A stretch of DNA of 64,000 nt from Emticicia sp040253585 (GCF_040253585.1 NZ_JBELAU010000016.1:1-64000); one strand, 5' to 3'. Positions 1 to 6,505 are shown, numbered from the stretch's first letter. Notes: generated by a model not told the origin, from the sequence alone. Numbers and translations: made by a program.

Positions 1-1
1 C

Positions 2-52
2 ACCAACAAATTAGGCCGATATACGGGTACTACTATCGTTTGGTCAGCTTAA
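2..52 (+). CDS. C-terminal end of an unknown prophage protein (partial)
   Basis: Frame 2 reads 16 residues, ending GRYTGTTIVWSA, before a TAA stop at 50-52. The residue mix looks like a genuine protein end, whereas frame 1 at the same place is low-complexity and less protein-like. The gene starts to the left of the window. By position it is the gene just upstream of the small structural or membrane genes. No function can be assigned. Confidence 0.45.
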   Translation, partial: TNKLGRYTGTTIVWSA

Positions 53-87
53 AAATTAAGTTTTCAATTTTCAAAATATTACATAAA

Positions 88-372
88 ATGAATGTATATA
101 TCACTAAAGGGTTTTCACCTTTTTTGCTTTCAATCGAAGACAAAAGCGTACTGATGGAAGGACAAACAGAATTTGTTTCTCAAAATCAAAGCAGATTTGT
201 TACGGGTACCGACTGCACCTGTACAGTATCGGTTTTTGATTCAATCAAAGACATCGTAGGCACAGAAAACGCACCTGCATTGCACGCAAACAAGGGTGTA
301 GCAGAAACAGCACCTTACACAGACCGTTTAAATCTATACATTGAAAACGGTGCATTGAAATTAGTCTCTTAG
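88..372 (+). CDS. hypothetical prophage protein, 94 aa
   Basis: I place the start at the ATG at 88 (MNVYITKGF). The same frame is open further left, but there it overlaps a better-looking C-terminus in another frame that stops at 52. The product is a small soluble protein of mixed hydrophobic and polar residues with no signal peptide, membrane segment or recognised motif. It carries a CTC pair (TDCTCTV) near the middle. It is the first complete gene of the plus-strand run. A phage structural or accessory role is inferred from position only. Confidence 0.55.
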   Translation: MNVYITKGFSPFLLSIEDKSVLMEGQTEFVSQNQSRFVTGTDCTCTVSVFDSIKDIVGTENAPALHANKGVAETAPYTDRLNLYIENGALKLVS

Positions 373-424
373 TAATTTACGATAAAACATAACCCTTATT
401 AATTGTAAGGGTTATTTCTTCAAA

Positions 425-796
425 ATGTATTATTTGCCTTACATATTGATTTTTATAGCTGCATTTTGTAGTGCGGTAATGGACGTACTTCAACACCATT
501 TTTCAAGTTCTGTTTTCAAAAACTTTAATCCTAAATTTTGGAATCCTAACGAAAGTTGGGTGAACAAATACAGAAACGGCAAAAAAGAAAATGGCAGAAA
601 GTACCCGTCTTTTCTTTCGGGTGTTACCGACACTTTTAGCGACGCATGGCACATCTTCAAACTCATATTTATATTGTCAATTATCACAGGTTTCTGCCTT
701 GAAAAATCTTTTAGGTTGGAGAATATACCTATTTTCTTCGCAATTTGGGGTGTGACATTCAAAGCATTTTATGCAGTAATTTTAATTAGAAAATAG
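425..796 (+). CDS. phage-associated integral membrane protein, 123 aa
   Basis: The protein has an N-terminal hydrophobic segment (residues about 3-20), a polar middle containing FWNPNESW and a lysine-rich stretch, and a hydrophobic C-terminal half with about two more membrane segments (residues about 75-93 and 100-120). Proteins of this general pattern (a VMDVLQHHF-like start followed by a KFWNP-like motif) are, from memory, common in Bacteroidota phages and mobile elements, without a known function. It lies one base before the next gene, so the two are probably cotranslated. It could act at the membrane during assembly or lysis. Confidence 0.6.
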   Translation: MYYLPYILIFIAAFCSAVMDVLQHHFSSSVFKNFNPKFWNPNESWVNKYRNGKKENGRKYPSFLSGVTDTFSDAWHIFKLIFILSIITGFCLEKSFRLENIPIFFAIWGVTFKAFYAVILIRK

Positions 797-797
797 T

Positions 798-1037
798 ATG
801 GAACAAACACTTTCAGACCTTGCAAAACTAAGCCCTGTCATTGCAGTAATGTGCGTTATTATCTTTTTCTTGTATAAAAGACTAACAGAGCGAGAAACAA
901 CGCTCGAAAACCGTCTAAACGAAAAAGATAAAATGTTCTTGGATATTCACACCAAAGCCGTTGATGCAATCCACAACAACACAAATGCAACAAATGCACT
1001 AACCGAACTAATCAAAGAACGCCCAGCAAGAAAATGA
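798..1037 (+). CDS. small single-pass membrane protein, holin-like, 79 aa
   Basis: One transmembrane segment (residues about 12-26, IAVMCVIIFFLYKRL) is followed by a charged, probably coiled-coil region (ERETTLENRLNEKDK) and a basic tail. Size, single N-terminal membrane segment and charged helix resemble the BhlA/UviB type of holin-like phage protein. The gene overlaps the endolysin start by ATGA (1034-1037), the usual arrangement of a holin with its endolysin. The holin role is inferred from context; no family match was run. Confidence 0.55.
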   Translation: MEQTLSDLAKLSPVIAVMCVIIFFLYKRLTERETTLENRLNEKDKMFLDIHTKAVDAIHNNTNATNALTELIKERPARK

Positions 1038-1582
1038 ATTTACTAAAAGCTGATTTTTCGCAAATTGATAGCCGATTGAAAAACATTCAACCCTATCTAT
1101 ACTTTTTGAATATGTACTTGCCACAATTTGGCATTGTAACATGGCAAAGGCTTAGTATTTTCTTTGCACAATGCTTTCACGAATGCGATTTTTTGAACGG
1201 TATTGAAGAATATGCAAGCGGTTCAGATTATGAAGGACGTAAAGACTTAGGCAATATAGTTTCGGGATATGGTGTAAAATACAAAGGCCGTGGTTGGATT
1301 CATACAACAGGATTTTTCAACTATTGTTTTTTTGATAAATTCGCCCGTAGTTTGGGTATAAACGAAGACTTTGTAAAGAATCCCGAAAAGCTAAAAGACC
1401 CACATATTGCTGTTTTGAGTGCAGTCTATTACTGGCACAAACACGACCTTAACACGCTGTCCGACAAACTGGACTTTGAAGCCATTACGAAAAAAATAAA
1501 CGGGGGTTTAACTCATCTTTCAGAGCGTAAAGCAACTTGGGAAAAAACTATTGAGATATGCAAACAGATAGCACAATCATAG
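1034..1582 (+). CDS. GH19-like endolysin (chitinase-fold peptidoglycan hydrolase)
   Basis: The 182-residue protein has the layout of phage GH19-type lysozymes. A helix with the probable catalytic glutamate (FFAQCFHECDF, Glu50) is followed by YEGRKDLGN (compare the family's YxGRxGN) and KYKGRGWIHTTG (compare YRGRGLIQLTG). The C-terminal part has AVYYWHKHDLNTL, like the family's SAxxFWxxxxLN region. It should cleave peptidoglycan glycan strands at the end of infection. There is no signal peptide, so export would need the preceding holin-like protein. It is overlapped at both ends by neighbours, which supports a compact lysis operon. Confidence 0.85.
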   Translation: MNLLKADFSQIDSRLKNIQPYLYFLNMYLPQFGIVTWQRLSIFFAQCFHECDFLNGIEEYASGSDYEGRKDLGNIVSGYGVKYKGRGWIHTTGFFNYCFFDKFARSLGINEDFVKNPEKLKDPHIAVLSAVYYWHKHDLNTLSDKLDFEAITKKINGGLTHLSERKATWEKTIEICKQIAQS

Positions 1583-2016
1583 ATAAAATTTTGGCCTGGA
1601 TAAAGCAAAAAGGATTAGAAAAAATTGCCTTATATGCAGTTATCTTATATTTCGTCGTTACCCGTTCTTTTTCATTTGTCGATGGCAAATTAAGAGAGCA
1701 TTACACCGAAGAAATTCAAACCCAGCACACCGACGAACTTTTGATGTTCGACGAACAACTGGCCGAACTCGAAAACAAACTACAAGAACGGTCAACCGTG
1801 CAAAAGTCGGAGGTTTACACCGCAACGGCCAAACACCAAAAGGCAAAACAAAATATTTCAGAAGTAGATAAAAAGATACAACTCTATGAAAAAAAAGGGC
1901 TGGTTATTACTGAAAATACTGTTTCTGATGCTGTTAGTAGTATGGACAGCATACGGGCAAAACTTAAAGCCGAAAGGGAAGAACGAAAGCGAAAACTTAG
2001 CCGTAAGTCTTTATAA
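1558..2016 (+). CDS. membrane-anchored coiled-coil protein, inner-membrane spanin candidate
   Basis: This 152-residue protein has a short N-terminal cytoplasmic stretch, one transmembrane segment (residues about 20-35, EKIALYAVILYFVVTR) and a long, highly charged, probably coiled-coil region ending in a basic tail (ERKRKLSRK). That is the plan of an Rz-type i-spanin, which spans the periplasm to fuse inner and outer membranes after endolysin action. It starts inside the endolysin gene, and its own 3' end overlaps the next gene by 131 bases in another frame, as in Rz/Rz1. No sequence match to a named spanin family is claimed. Confidence 0.55.
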   Translation: MQTDSTIIDKILAWIKQKGLEKIALYAVILYFVVTRSFSFVDGKLREHYTEEIQTQHTDELLMFDEQLAELENKLQERSTVQKSEVYTATAKHQKAKQNISEVDKKIQLYEKKGLVITENTVSDAVSSMDSIRAKLKAEREERKRKLSRKSL

Positions 2017-2224
2017 AGATGCTTATTTGTCGTGCAAATATGATTTCTTTATTTGTGACAGTCTGACAAAGTATCAACAATCTTACATTACTACGCTGGA
2101 AATGCTCAACAATACCCAGCAATCACGGATACAAAAGTTTGAAGCTGTTTTGTATCGAAACAATAAAAAGATAAGGCCGTTAAGGCTTTTTTTCTACTGG
2201 AAACGTCACCGTAAAAAATTCTAA
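1886..2224 (+). CDS. exported small basic protein overlapping the spanin-like gene
   Basis: A clear signal peptide (MKKKGWLLLKILFLMLLVVW, probable cleavage after AYG) is followed by about 85 residues with two cysteines and a very basic C-terminus (FFYWKRHRKKF). The gene begins 131 bases inside the preceding gene in a different frame. This resembles an o-spanin partially nested in its i-spanin gene. Against that, there is no cysteine at the cleavage site, so a classical lipoprotein o-spanin is not supported. Start and frame look sound because the signal peptide begins exactly at the ATG. Function remains inferred. Confidence 0.5.
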   Translation: MKKKGWLLLKILFLMLLVVWTAYGQNLKPKGKNESENLAVSLYKDAYLSCKYDFFICDSLTKYQQSYITTLEMLNNTQQSRIQKFEAVLYRNNKKIRPLRLFFYWKRHRKKF

Positions 2225-2228
2225 TATC

Positions 2229-2510
2229 ATGGCAGAAGTAAAATTGAATTTATCTCAATCTGAAACATACGTTTGTTTCAAGAACCAAGAGGGCATATTT
2301 GTTTTCAATCAGATGAAAGAAGGCGAAATGATTATTGATGTAAACGAACATGGAATTGCTACATCAATAAAAGGAAACGCACAACTCGAACTTTCGGGCT
2401 TTTCGTTTGGCGAACTTGCACCACAAATAGACATTATTCGTGGTATGCAGTCGAAAATTAGCAATTTAGAGCCGTCAGAAGTCGAACAAATTAACCAAAT
2501 TTTGCAATGA
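2229..2510 (+). CDS. hypothetical soluble prophage protein, 93 aa
   Basis: An acidic protein with no signal or membrane segment. A beta-rich N-terminal part (residues 1-60) is followed by a predicted helical C-terminus (PSEVEQINQILQ). It begins four bases after the preceding stop and overlaps the following gene by ATGA, so it belongs to the same transcript. The family is not recognised; a virion component or assembly factor is possible from context only. Confidence 0.6.
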   Translation: MAEVKLNLSQSETYVCFKNQEGIFVFNQMKEGEMIIDVNEHGIATSIKGNAQLELSGFSFGELAPQIDIIRGMQSKISNLEPSEVEQINQILQ

Positions 2511-2842
2511 AAAAGTATTTAACTATTGAGAATCTTTTCTTTGCATCATTGCTTGTTTCAGCATATATGTACCTAAAAGAAGTTCCATTTAGTGTAGAAA
2601 CTATTTTCAGAAAGGGCAAAGACAAACTTCGCATTCCGTACTATGTAAATAATAAACCGTACTATTTAGAAACTCAAAAGCAATTTTCATCAGTAAAAAT
2701 TGATAGCAGATTCAGAGTTGAATTTAATGTTTCTACTTATGATAATTACGGTCAAGTTTTACAAGTTGGATATTATTTATTTGATAATGAAAAACTTATC
2801 AAACAAGGTTTTACAGACAAAATAATTCAAGATTATAACTAA
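2507..2842 (+). CDS. small membrane-anchored prophage protein, 111 aa
   Basis: An N-terminal hydrophobic segment (residues about 10-25, LFFASLLVSAYMYLKEV) anchors a mostly beta-type polar domain rich in Tyr, Asn and Lys. It overlaps the previous gene by ATGA. It has no clear signal-peptidase site, so it probably stays membrane-bound. The family is not recognised. Several neighbours share this N-terminal-anchor plan. Confidence 0.55.
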   Translation: MKKYLTIENLFFASLLVSAYMYLKEVPFSVETIFRKGKDKLRIPYYVNNKPYYLETQKQFSSVKIDSRFRVEFNVSTYDNYGQVLQVGYYLFDNEKLIKQGFTDKIIQDYN

Positions 2843-2848
2843 TATCTT

Positions 2849-3562
2849 ATGAAAAATCTTATCATAATCGGGGTTTTGCTTTACGTTTTTTCTCGTAATG
2901 CCAAAACCCCAGCGACAAAAACAATAACCACCACAACCCCACCAACGCCAAAAAAGACAAACATAGACAATGGCGGTACTGGTGGCGGTGGTGGTACAAC
3001 CACACCAACGGGTGCGTATATTTTTGAGTTTTTCCAGCAGTCTGATGCAAACATCACGGCACATTTGGTTTCTCATAGCAGAGTAGCCACGCCCGTATCA
3101 GATACACCACCAAACGCAACCGCCACAAGCGAACAATGGCTATATGACCAAAATGGTACATTGATACTACACATTAAAGATAATGTTGGAGGTCATCACC
3201 CAAATTTCTTTGATGCTGGCCAAATGGCAACCGCACCACAAGGCATTAAAGACAGAATAGCTTTTTGGGTTCAAAACTTTGTAGCAGTTCACCCGTTTTC
3301 AAATTACGAAAGCCGTGGAAACAACCATAATGCCTACTTTAACCGTACAATTAAAACAGGTACTTACAGATGGGTGTACCACAATACAAGCAATACACGT
3401 CATACGCTTTTTGCTGGATATGCCAACAGCGAAACCGAAAACGTTAAGCTCAACGTAATTTCTGAAGCTGGCACATTTACCGAATATTCGGTAGAAGTAG
3501 CGTTGCACCCAACAGACCCAGCAATACCGTTTAAATTCAACTCAAACAATTATCAGTTATGA
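2849..3562 (+). CDS. membrane-anchored protein with Thr/Pro/Gly linker, spike-like candidate
   Basis: Residues 1-15 form a short hydrophobic anchor (MKNLIIIGVLLYVF). A low-complexity linker rich in Thr and Pro follows, then a glycine run (residues about 42-49), leading to a globular domain of roughly 185 residues rich in Asn, His, Thr and aromatics (HSRVATPVSDTPPNATATSE; RGNNHNAYFNRTIKTGTYRW). An anchor, a flexible stalk and a beta-rich head is a common layout for surface-displayed receptor-binding or spike proteins. The function is inferred from architecture; no family was recognised. It overlaps the last gene of the run by ATGA. Confidence 0.5.
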   Translation: MKNLIIIGVLLYVFSRNAKTPATKTITTTTPPTPKKTNIDNGGTGGGGGTTTPTGAYIFEFFQQSDANITAHLVSHSRVATPVSDTPPNATATSEQWLYDQNGTLILHIKDNVGGHHPNFFDAGQMATAPQGIKDRIAFWVQNFVAVHPFSNYESRGNNHNAYFNRTIKTGTYRWVYHNTSNTRHTLFAGYANSETENVKLNVISEAGTFTEYSVEVALHPTDPAIPFKFNSNNYQL

Positions 3563-3744
3563 AAAAATTTGTTTTTTCTGATACCGTTCTTGAAAAAGAA
3601 ATTAGTTTGCCAATTGGCCAAACTCCGATATTTGACCCCGAAACGGGTTACAGTTACGTAAACTTTACCCGTGTAAATAATTATTTCGGTAAAGAATTTA
3701 AGAAAGAAGAGCGTTTTTACTTCGATTCTTGCAGACCATTGTAG
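3559..3744 (+). CDS. hypothetical small prophage protein, 61 aa
   Basis: A small, slightly basic soluble protein rich in aromatic residues (GYSYVNFTRVNNYFGKEF). It starts inside the stop of the preceding gene (ATGA) and is the last gene before a strong terminator, so it closes the operon. No family or motif is recognised. The start is fixed by the overlap and by the lack of an alternative ATG. Confidence 0.5.
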   Translation: MKKFVFSDTVLEKEISLPIGQTPIFDPETGYSYVNFTRVNNYFGKEFKKEERFYFDSCRPL

Positions 3745-3756
3745 TTTATCTACCTT

Positions 3757-3806
3757 TTTCATGGCTATAACGCAAAAAGCCCGTCGTTTGACGGGCTTTT
3801 TTGTTT
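3757..3806. repeat. 50-bp direct repeat, copy 1, containing a terminator hairpin
   Basis: This block is identical to 4427-4476 except at one base (C versus T in the spacer before the hairpin). It includes TTTCATGGCTATAA and the whole hairpin. The two copies, in the same orientation, bracket the two minus-strand genes at 3827-4337. Confidence 0.9.
3774..3801 (+). terminator. intrinsic terminator ending the plus-strand prophage operon
   Basis: A 12-bp stem (AAAAAGCCCGTC pairing with GACGGGCTTTTT) with a GTTT loop is followed by further T residues. It lies 30 bases after the last plus-strand gene. Because A runs precede the stem, it can also act on the opposite strand. Confidence 0.85.
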
Positions 3807-3815
3807 TCGCTCGAT

Positions 3816-3842
3816 AAAATGTCAGGTCAGGTCTGACATTTT
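3816..3842 (-). terminator. hairpin at the 3' end of the minus-strand cassette
   Basis: A 10-bp stem (AAAATGTCAG with CTGACATTTT) and a 7-base loop overlap the stop codon of the minus-strand gene ending at 3827. Read on the minus strand, the T run follows the stem, as in an intrinsic terminator. Confidence 0.6.
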
Positions 3843-4084
3843 CGCAGCATAAAAAGTTTTGTTCGACTTTCATTAAATTTATCAACTATTTCAACTAAAT
3901 CTTTCATTAATAACTCGCCACAACTTAAATCATATACATTTCTTGACTTAGGATATTTACAAACCCACATAGGTACTATTTTAAATGTTAGGTGTGCATA
4001 TTGTGGTACATGAATTTGAGTTAGTCTATTTTGCATCAATTTTCGGCCACAATAAACACAGGTGGAGCGTTTTTGATTTTGCAT
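3827..4084 (-). CDS. small zinc-finger-like protein, YgiT/MqsA-N type candidate
   Basis: The 85-residue protein has an N-terminal CxxC (CVYCGRK, residues 9-12) followed by KIVPMWVCKYPKSRNVYDLSCG and a helical tail (LLMKDLVEIVDKF). The order of CxxC, a short beta region, VPxxVC and a C-terminal helix recalls YgiT-type zinc fingers, which often serve as antitoxins. The second cysteine pair is spread apart (VC, 12 residues, then C) rather than a normal CxxC, so zinc binding is uncertain. It follows the 4086-4337 gene by one base, suggesting a co-transcribed two-gene cassette inside the prophage. Confidence 0.45.
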   Translation of the reverse strand: MQNQKRSTCVYCGRKLMQNRLTQIHVPQYAHLTFKIVPMWVCKYPKSRNVYDLSCGELLMKDLVEIVDKFNESRTKLFMLRKCQT

Positions 4085-4085
4085 T

Positions 4086-4337
4086 TCAAAATATTTTTAT
4101 TGGTACAATTCTAACTTTTGATTTTCTATTAAATTCTTTTATTGGTTTATACTCCCAAAATCTTTGGTTGTTTTCAATTCTTATAATTCTCGAAAAATAA
4201 CTGTAATTTACCTTATCAGTCCATTCACGTTCTAACAAGAAATCATACGCTTTTTTCATGTTTGAAAATGCCATTGTAAACTCACCAAATTCTGAAATCA
4301 TTAAATAGCATTTACTCTTTAAGTTTAGGCTCTCCAT
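4086..4337 (-). CDS. hypothetical basic protein, first gene of the minus-strand cassette
   Basis: An 83-residue protein rich in Lys, Arg, Phe and Tyr with no signal or membrane segment (ends KSKVRIVPIKIF). It lies immediately upstream of the zinc-finger-like gene. Size, basic character and pairing are compatible with a toxin of a toxin-antitoxin pair or with a phage accessory (moron) gene. No toxin family is recognised, so this is inference from layout. Confidence 0.4.
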   Translation of the reverse strand: MESLNLKSKCYLMISEFGEFTMAFSNMKKAYDFLLEREWTDKVNYSYFSRIIRIENNQRFWEYKPIKEFNRKSKVRIVPIKIF

Positions 4338-4426
4338 ATATCTTTTGTTTATTAGTGTTATATGTCAAATATATTACACTTTATTTTTATAAGCAAACAG
4401 GAGCATGAAATTATCTTAATTTATGC

Positions 4427-4476
4427 TTTCATGGCTATAATGCAAAAAGCCCGTCGTTTGACGGGCTTTTTTGTTT
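4427..4476. repeat. 50-bp direct repeat, copy 2, containing a terminator hairpin
   Basis: The second copy of the 3757-3806 block, 670 bases downstream and in the same orientation, with one base changed. Its hairpin (4444-4471) sits between the minus-strand lipoprotein gene and the two-gene cassette, and can terminate minus-strand transcription because its A run becomes a T run on that strand. Confidence 0.9.
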
Positions 4477-4538
4477 ATTGACAAATATTATTCTGAAAAA
4501 TCTTGTCCATGAGAGCTGTTTTACAAAATATTATTTGG

Positions 4539-4937
4539 CTATCTTTTAAAATAATACTTATCACCCGTATTACTCTTTTTGACCCAAATAAACTGATTAT
4601 CTACTGATGCAATATCATTCATATTAGAATCCTTGAAAATATAGTTGTTTTTTTCTCCCGTAGTTGCAAAAGGCTTAACCGTAAATGTTCTAACTACCGT
4701 TGAATAATCATACTCGGTTATTTCAAAAAAAGGAGGTTCAAAATTATTTCTTTTTACTATAAGTTTGGTGGTAATTGATTGATACGGCAACATAAAACTT
4801 TTACCCGATTCACTCAAAACAGCATGGCCGTTGTATTGTCCTTTTATTTCATCAAAATATAAAAAATCGTCTGATGGCTCGTCTTTAGTGCAACCAAATA
4901 CCGCAAAAGTCAATAAAACAAATATTAGTTTTTTCAT
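4539..4937 (-). CDS. small lipoprotein in the prophage region
   Basis: The start at 4937 gives a typical lipoprotein signal (MKKLIFVLLTFAVFGC, lipid-accepting Cys16) followed by an acidic TKDEPSDD linker. The 132-residue product has a beta-rich mature part. An in-frame ATG 14 codons upstream would put extra residues before the signal and is less likely. It lies between the second 50-bp repeat and the integrase. Lipoproteins in this position of a prophage sometimes act as lysogenic-conversion or superinfection-exclusion factors; that role here is speculative. Confidence 0.65.
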   Translation of the reverse strand: MKKLIFVLLTFAVFGCTKDEPSDDFLYFDEIKGQYNGHAVLSESGKSFMLPYQSITTKLIVKRNNFEPPFFEITEYDYSTVVRTFTVKPFATTGEKNNYIFKDSNMNDIASVDNQFIWVKKSNTGDKYYFKR

Positions 4938-5021
4938 TGTGTAATTGTTTTTAGTGAAGTTCAAAAATAAGCCTATCAAAAATAATTTTCAAGGCTTATT
5001 TAATTTATTGATTATTCGGTA

Positions 5022-6215
5022 TTACCCCAGCAAATTATTTAAAATCTCATCATTATACGCTCGGTAGTGTTTTAGTTGTTTTGTTGAACTATGGCCTAAC
5101 TGGTAAGCCGTTTGTTCGTCGGTGTGCATTTCTTTATTTACCGATAAATTAGAAAATGTTTTACGCCCCCGTTTGGTGGTTAATTTGGTTTTAATTCCCA
5201 GCCGAACGGCCACCGCTTGGAGCGTAGAATTAACGTCTTGTAAATACTTCATTTTTGGCAAATTGTTTTGGCCGTATTTTTCTACAATCTTGATAGCACA
5301 ATCTTTTAAAATCGGGTTCGCAATATTTGAATTATTTGTATTGTAGGTTATGGTTTTTTGTCTTTCATAATTAAGCATCAATGTGCCTTTTCGACTGATA
5401 AAATTTTCTGCATTAATTTTTATATAGTCGCAATAATCACAACCCGAACCACACAAAAACAAAAATATATCAACGGCCTTTTGTTCGTTTTCGCTTAGTT
5501 CTTGTGCATTTTGTAGTGTTTCTATTTCTTTAATCGTAAGTCCTTTGTTATCAAAATTGTCCTCATAGTTTAATTTTAAACTCGTCATCGAGTTGTGTTT
5601 TATAACTTTCTTCAATACGCACAAATCCAATACTGCAGAAATAAATCCGATATGACAATTAGTGTAATTCTTTGAGTTTTTTTGCTCAAACTGAAACTTC
5701 ATCGTAAAGTCTTCTATAAATTCATAATCTATCTTTGAGGGAGTAAGATTCTTTATTTTTTGTTCCTGCAGATATTGTTTGATGTTATTCAGAAAAGTAT
5801 TGTTGTTTTTTCGGGTTCGGTCAGATGCACCCATTTTTACTTTTTTATCAATATACATTTTGGCCATATCCAAAAACATAACCGTTTCGGCTTTTTTCTT
5901 TCGTGTGGTTGCACCGTTTCTGATTATCATAAATTTATCCTTTATAGCGTTGGCGGTTATTATTTTTTCGGTTTCCTGTAAATCCACCTTTATTTTTCTT
6001 AGCAAGTTTTCAATATTGTTTATTTCACGGCGTACGGTGTCGGAGGTTTCGTCGCTGGTAGTTTTGCGTTTTGGTAGCCATTTGCTGGCCGTTATTTTTA
6101 TGCCTGTACTGAAAGGCACAGCAGAAGTGCCGTTGATGGTAATGGTACAATAAATTGAGGTTTGACCGCTTTTATTTACGGCATCGCAACGACGGATATA
6201 AAAGCATAAATCCAT
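5022..6215 (-). CDS. tyrosine recombinase (integrase) with non-canonical active site
   Basis: A 397-residue integrase with an arm-type DNA-binding N-terminus (residues 1-90), a SAM-like core-binding domain (about 110-215) and a catalytic domain (about 225-390). The nucleophile Tyr384 (HYRAYND), His375 (LGHSS) and Arg351 (RGRKTF) are present. The position normally held by the first catalytic Arg (family TGLRxSDL) reads SGCDYCDY, giving Asp260. The usual first His is Lys348. Loss of the first Arg has a precedent in IntDOT of Bacteroides conjugative transposons. It points away from the tRNA-Leu gene and probably integrated the element there. Confidence 0.88.
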   Translation of the reverse strand: MDLCFYIRRCDAVNKSGQTSIYCTITINGTSAVPFSTGIKITASKWLPKRKTTSDETSDTVRREINNIENLLRKIKVDLQETEKIITANAIKDKFMIIRNGATTRKKKAETVMFLDMAKMYIDKKVKMGASDRTRKNNNTFLNNIKQYLQEQKIKNLTPSKIDYEFIEDFTMKFQFEQKNSKNYTNCHIGFISAVLDLCVLKKVIKHNSMTSLKLNYEDNFDNKGLTIKEIETLQNAQELSENEQKAVDIFLFLCGSGCDYCDYIKINAENFISRKGTLMLNYERQKTITYNTNNSNIANPILKDCAIKIVEKYGQNNLPKMKYLQDVNSTLQAVAVRLGIKTKLTTKRGRKTFSNLSVNKEMHTDEQTAYQLGHSSTKQLKHYRAYNDEILNNLLG

Positions 6216-6371
6216 TTCGTAGAATTGATAATTTTTTGCATTGATTTAAAAATTTAAGATTAAAAAGTTTTAATCTAATCAATGTTAGTACCGAACTATG
6301 TTAGTTGATTTTCTTTGAGTAGAAACCCTTATTGAAATGCGTATTTTTACGTATTTATAGGGCGTAGGGCA

Positions 6372-6399
6372 TAAAAAAAGCCCTAATTTACTTAGGGCT
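6372..6399 (-). terminator. intrinsic terminator of the tRNA-Leu transcript
   Basis: On the minus strand an 8-bp stem (AGCCCTAA with TTAGGGCT) and a 5-base loop are followed by seven T residues, 23 bases after the tRNA 3' end. If the integration site lies within the tRNA, this terminator came with the element or was restored by it. Confidence 0.8.
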
Positions 6400-6421
6400 A
6401 ACTTTCTTTTGCTGTTTGTAG

Positions 6422-6505
6422 TACCCGGAGCCGGAGTCGAACCGGCACGAGTGTAACCTCATTGGTGTTTGAGACCAACGCGTCTACCAATTCCGCCATC
6501 CGGGC
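6422..6505 (-). tRNA. tRNA-Leu (anticodon CAA)
   Basis: Read on the minus strand, the sequence folds as a class II tRNA. The acceptor GCCCGGA pairs with TCCGGGT, the D-arm contains GGCGGAATTGGTAGACGC, the anticodon stem TTGGT/ACCAA encloses a CTCAAAC loop (anticodon CAA), a long variable arm follows, and the T-arm contains GGTTCGACTCC. The discriminator is A, and the CCA end is not encoded. It reads UUG codons. The 3' end faces the integrase, as expected for a tRNA used as an attachment site. Confidence 0.96.

Larger units (their letters stand above)
1..6421. mobile_element. right part of a prophage-like element next to tRNA-Leu
   Basis: A run of about ten short plus-strand genes, several overlapping by ATGA, includes a lysis cassette. 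It is followed by a minus-strand cassette and a tyrosine recombinase whose 5' end points at a tRNA-Leu gene. That order, with the integrase beside the 3' end of a tRNA, is the usual layout of an integrated phage or satellite. The left boundary is outside the window, so the size, capsid genes and left attachment site cannot be seen. No terminase, portal or tail gene is present in the visible part. The exact right boundary, somewhere between the integrase start and the tRNA 3' end, is an estimate. Confidence 0.75.

Noticed and set aside
40..87. Extension of the first prophage gene to a TTG at 40
   Set aside because: It overlaps the C-terminal end of another frame that reads like a real protein tail, and the ATG at 88 gives a cleaner product.
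2777..3076. Cysteine- and tryptophan-rich reading frame on the minus strand
   Set aside because: It is antisense to the Thr/Pro/Gly-rich linker, which forces the Cys/Trp-rich translation; the sense gene has a good start and operon context.
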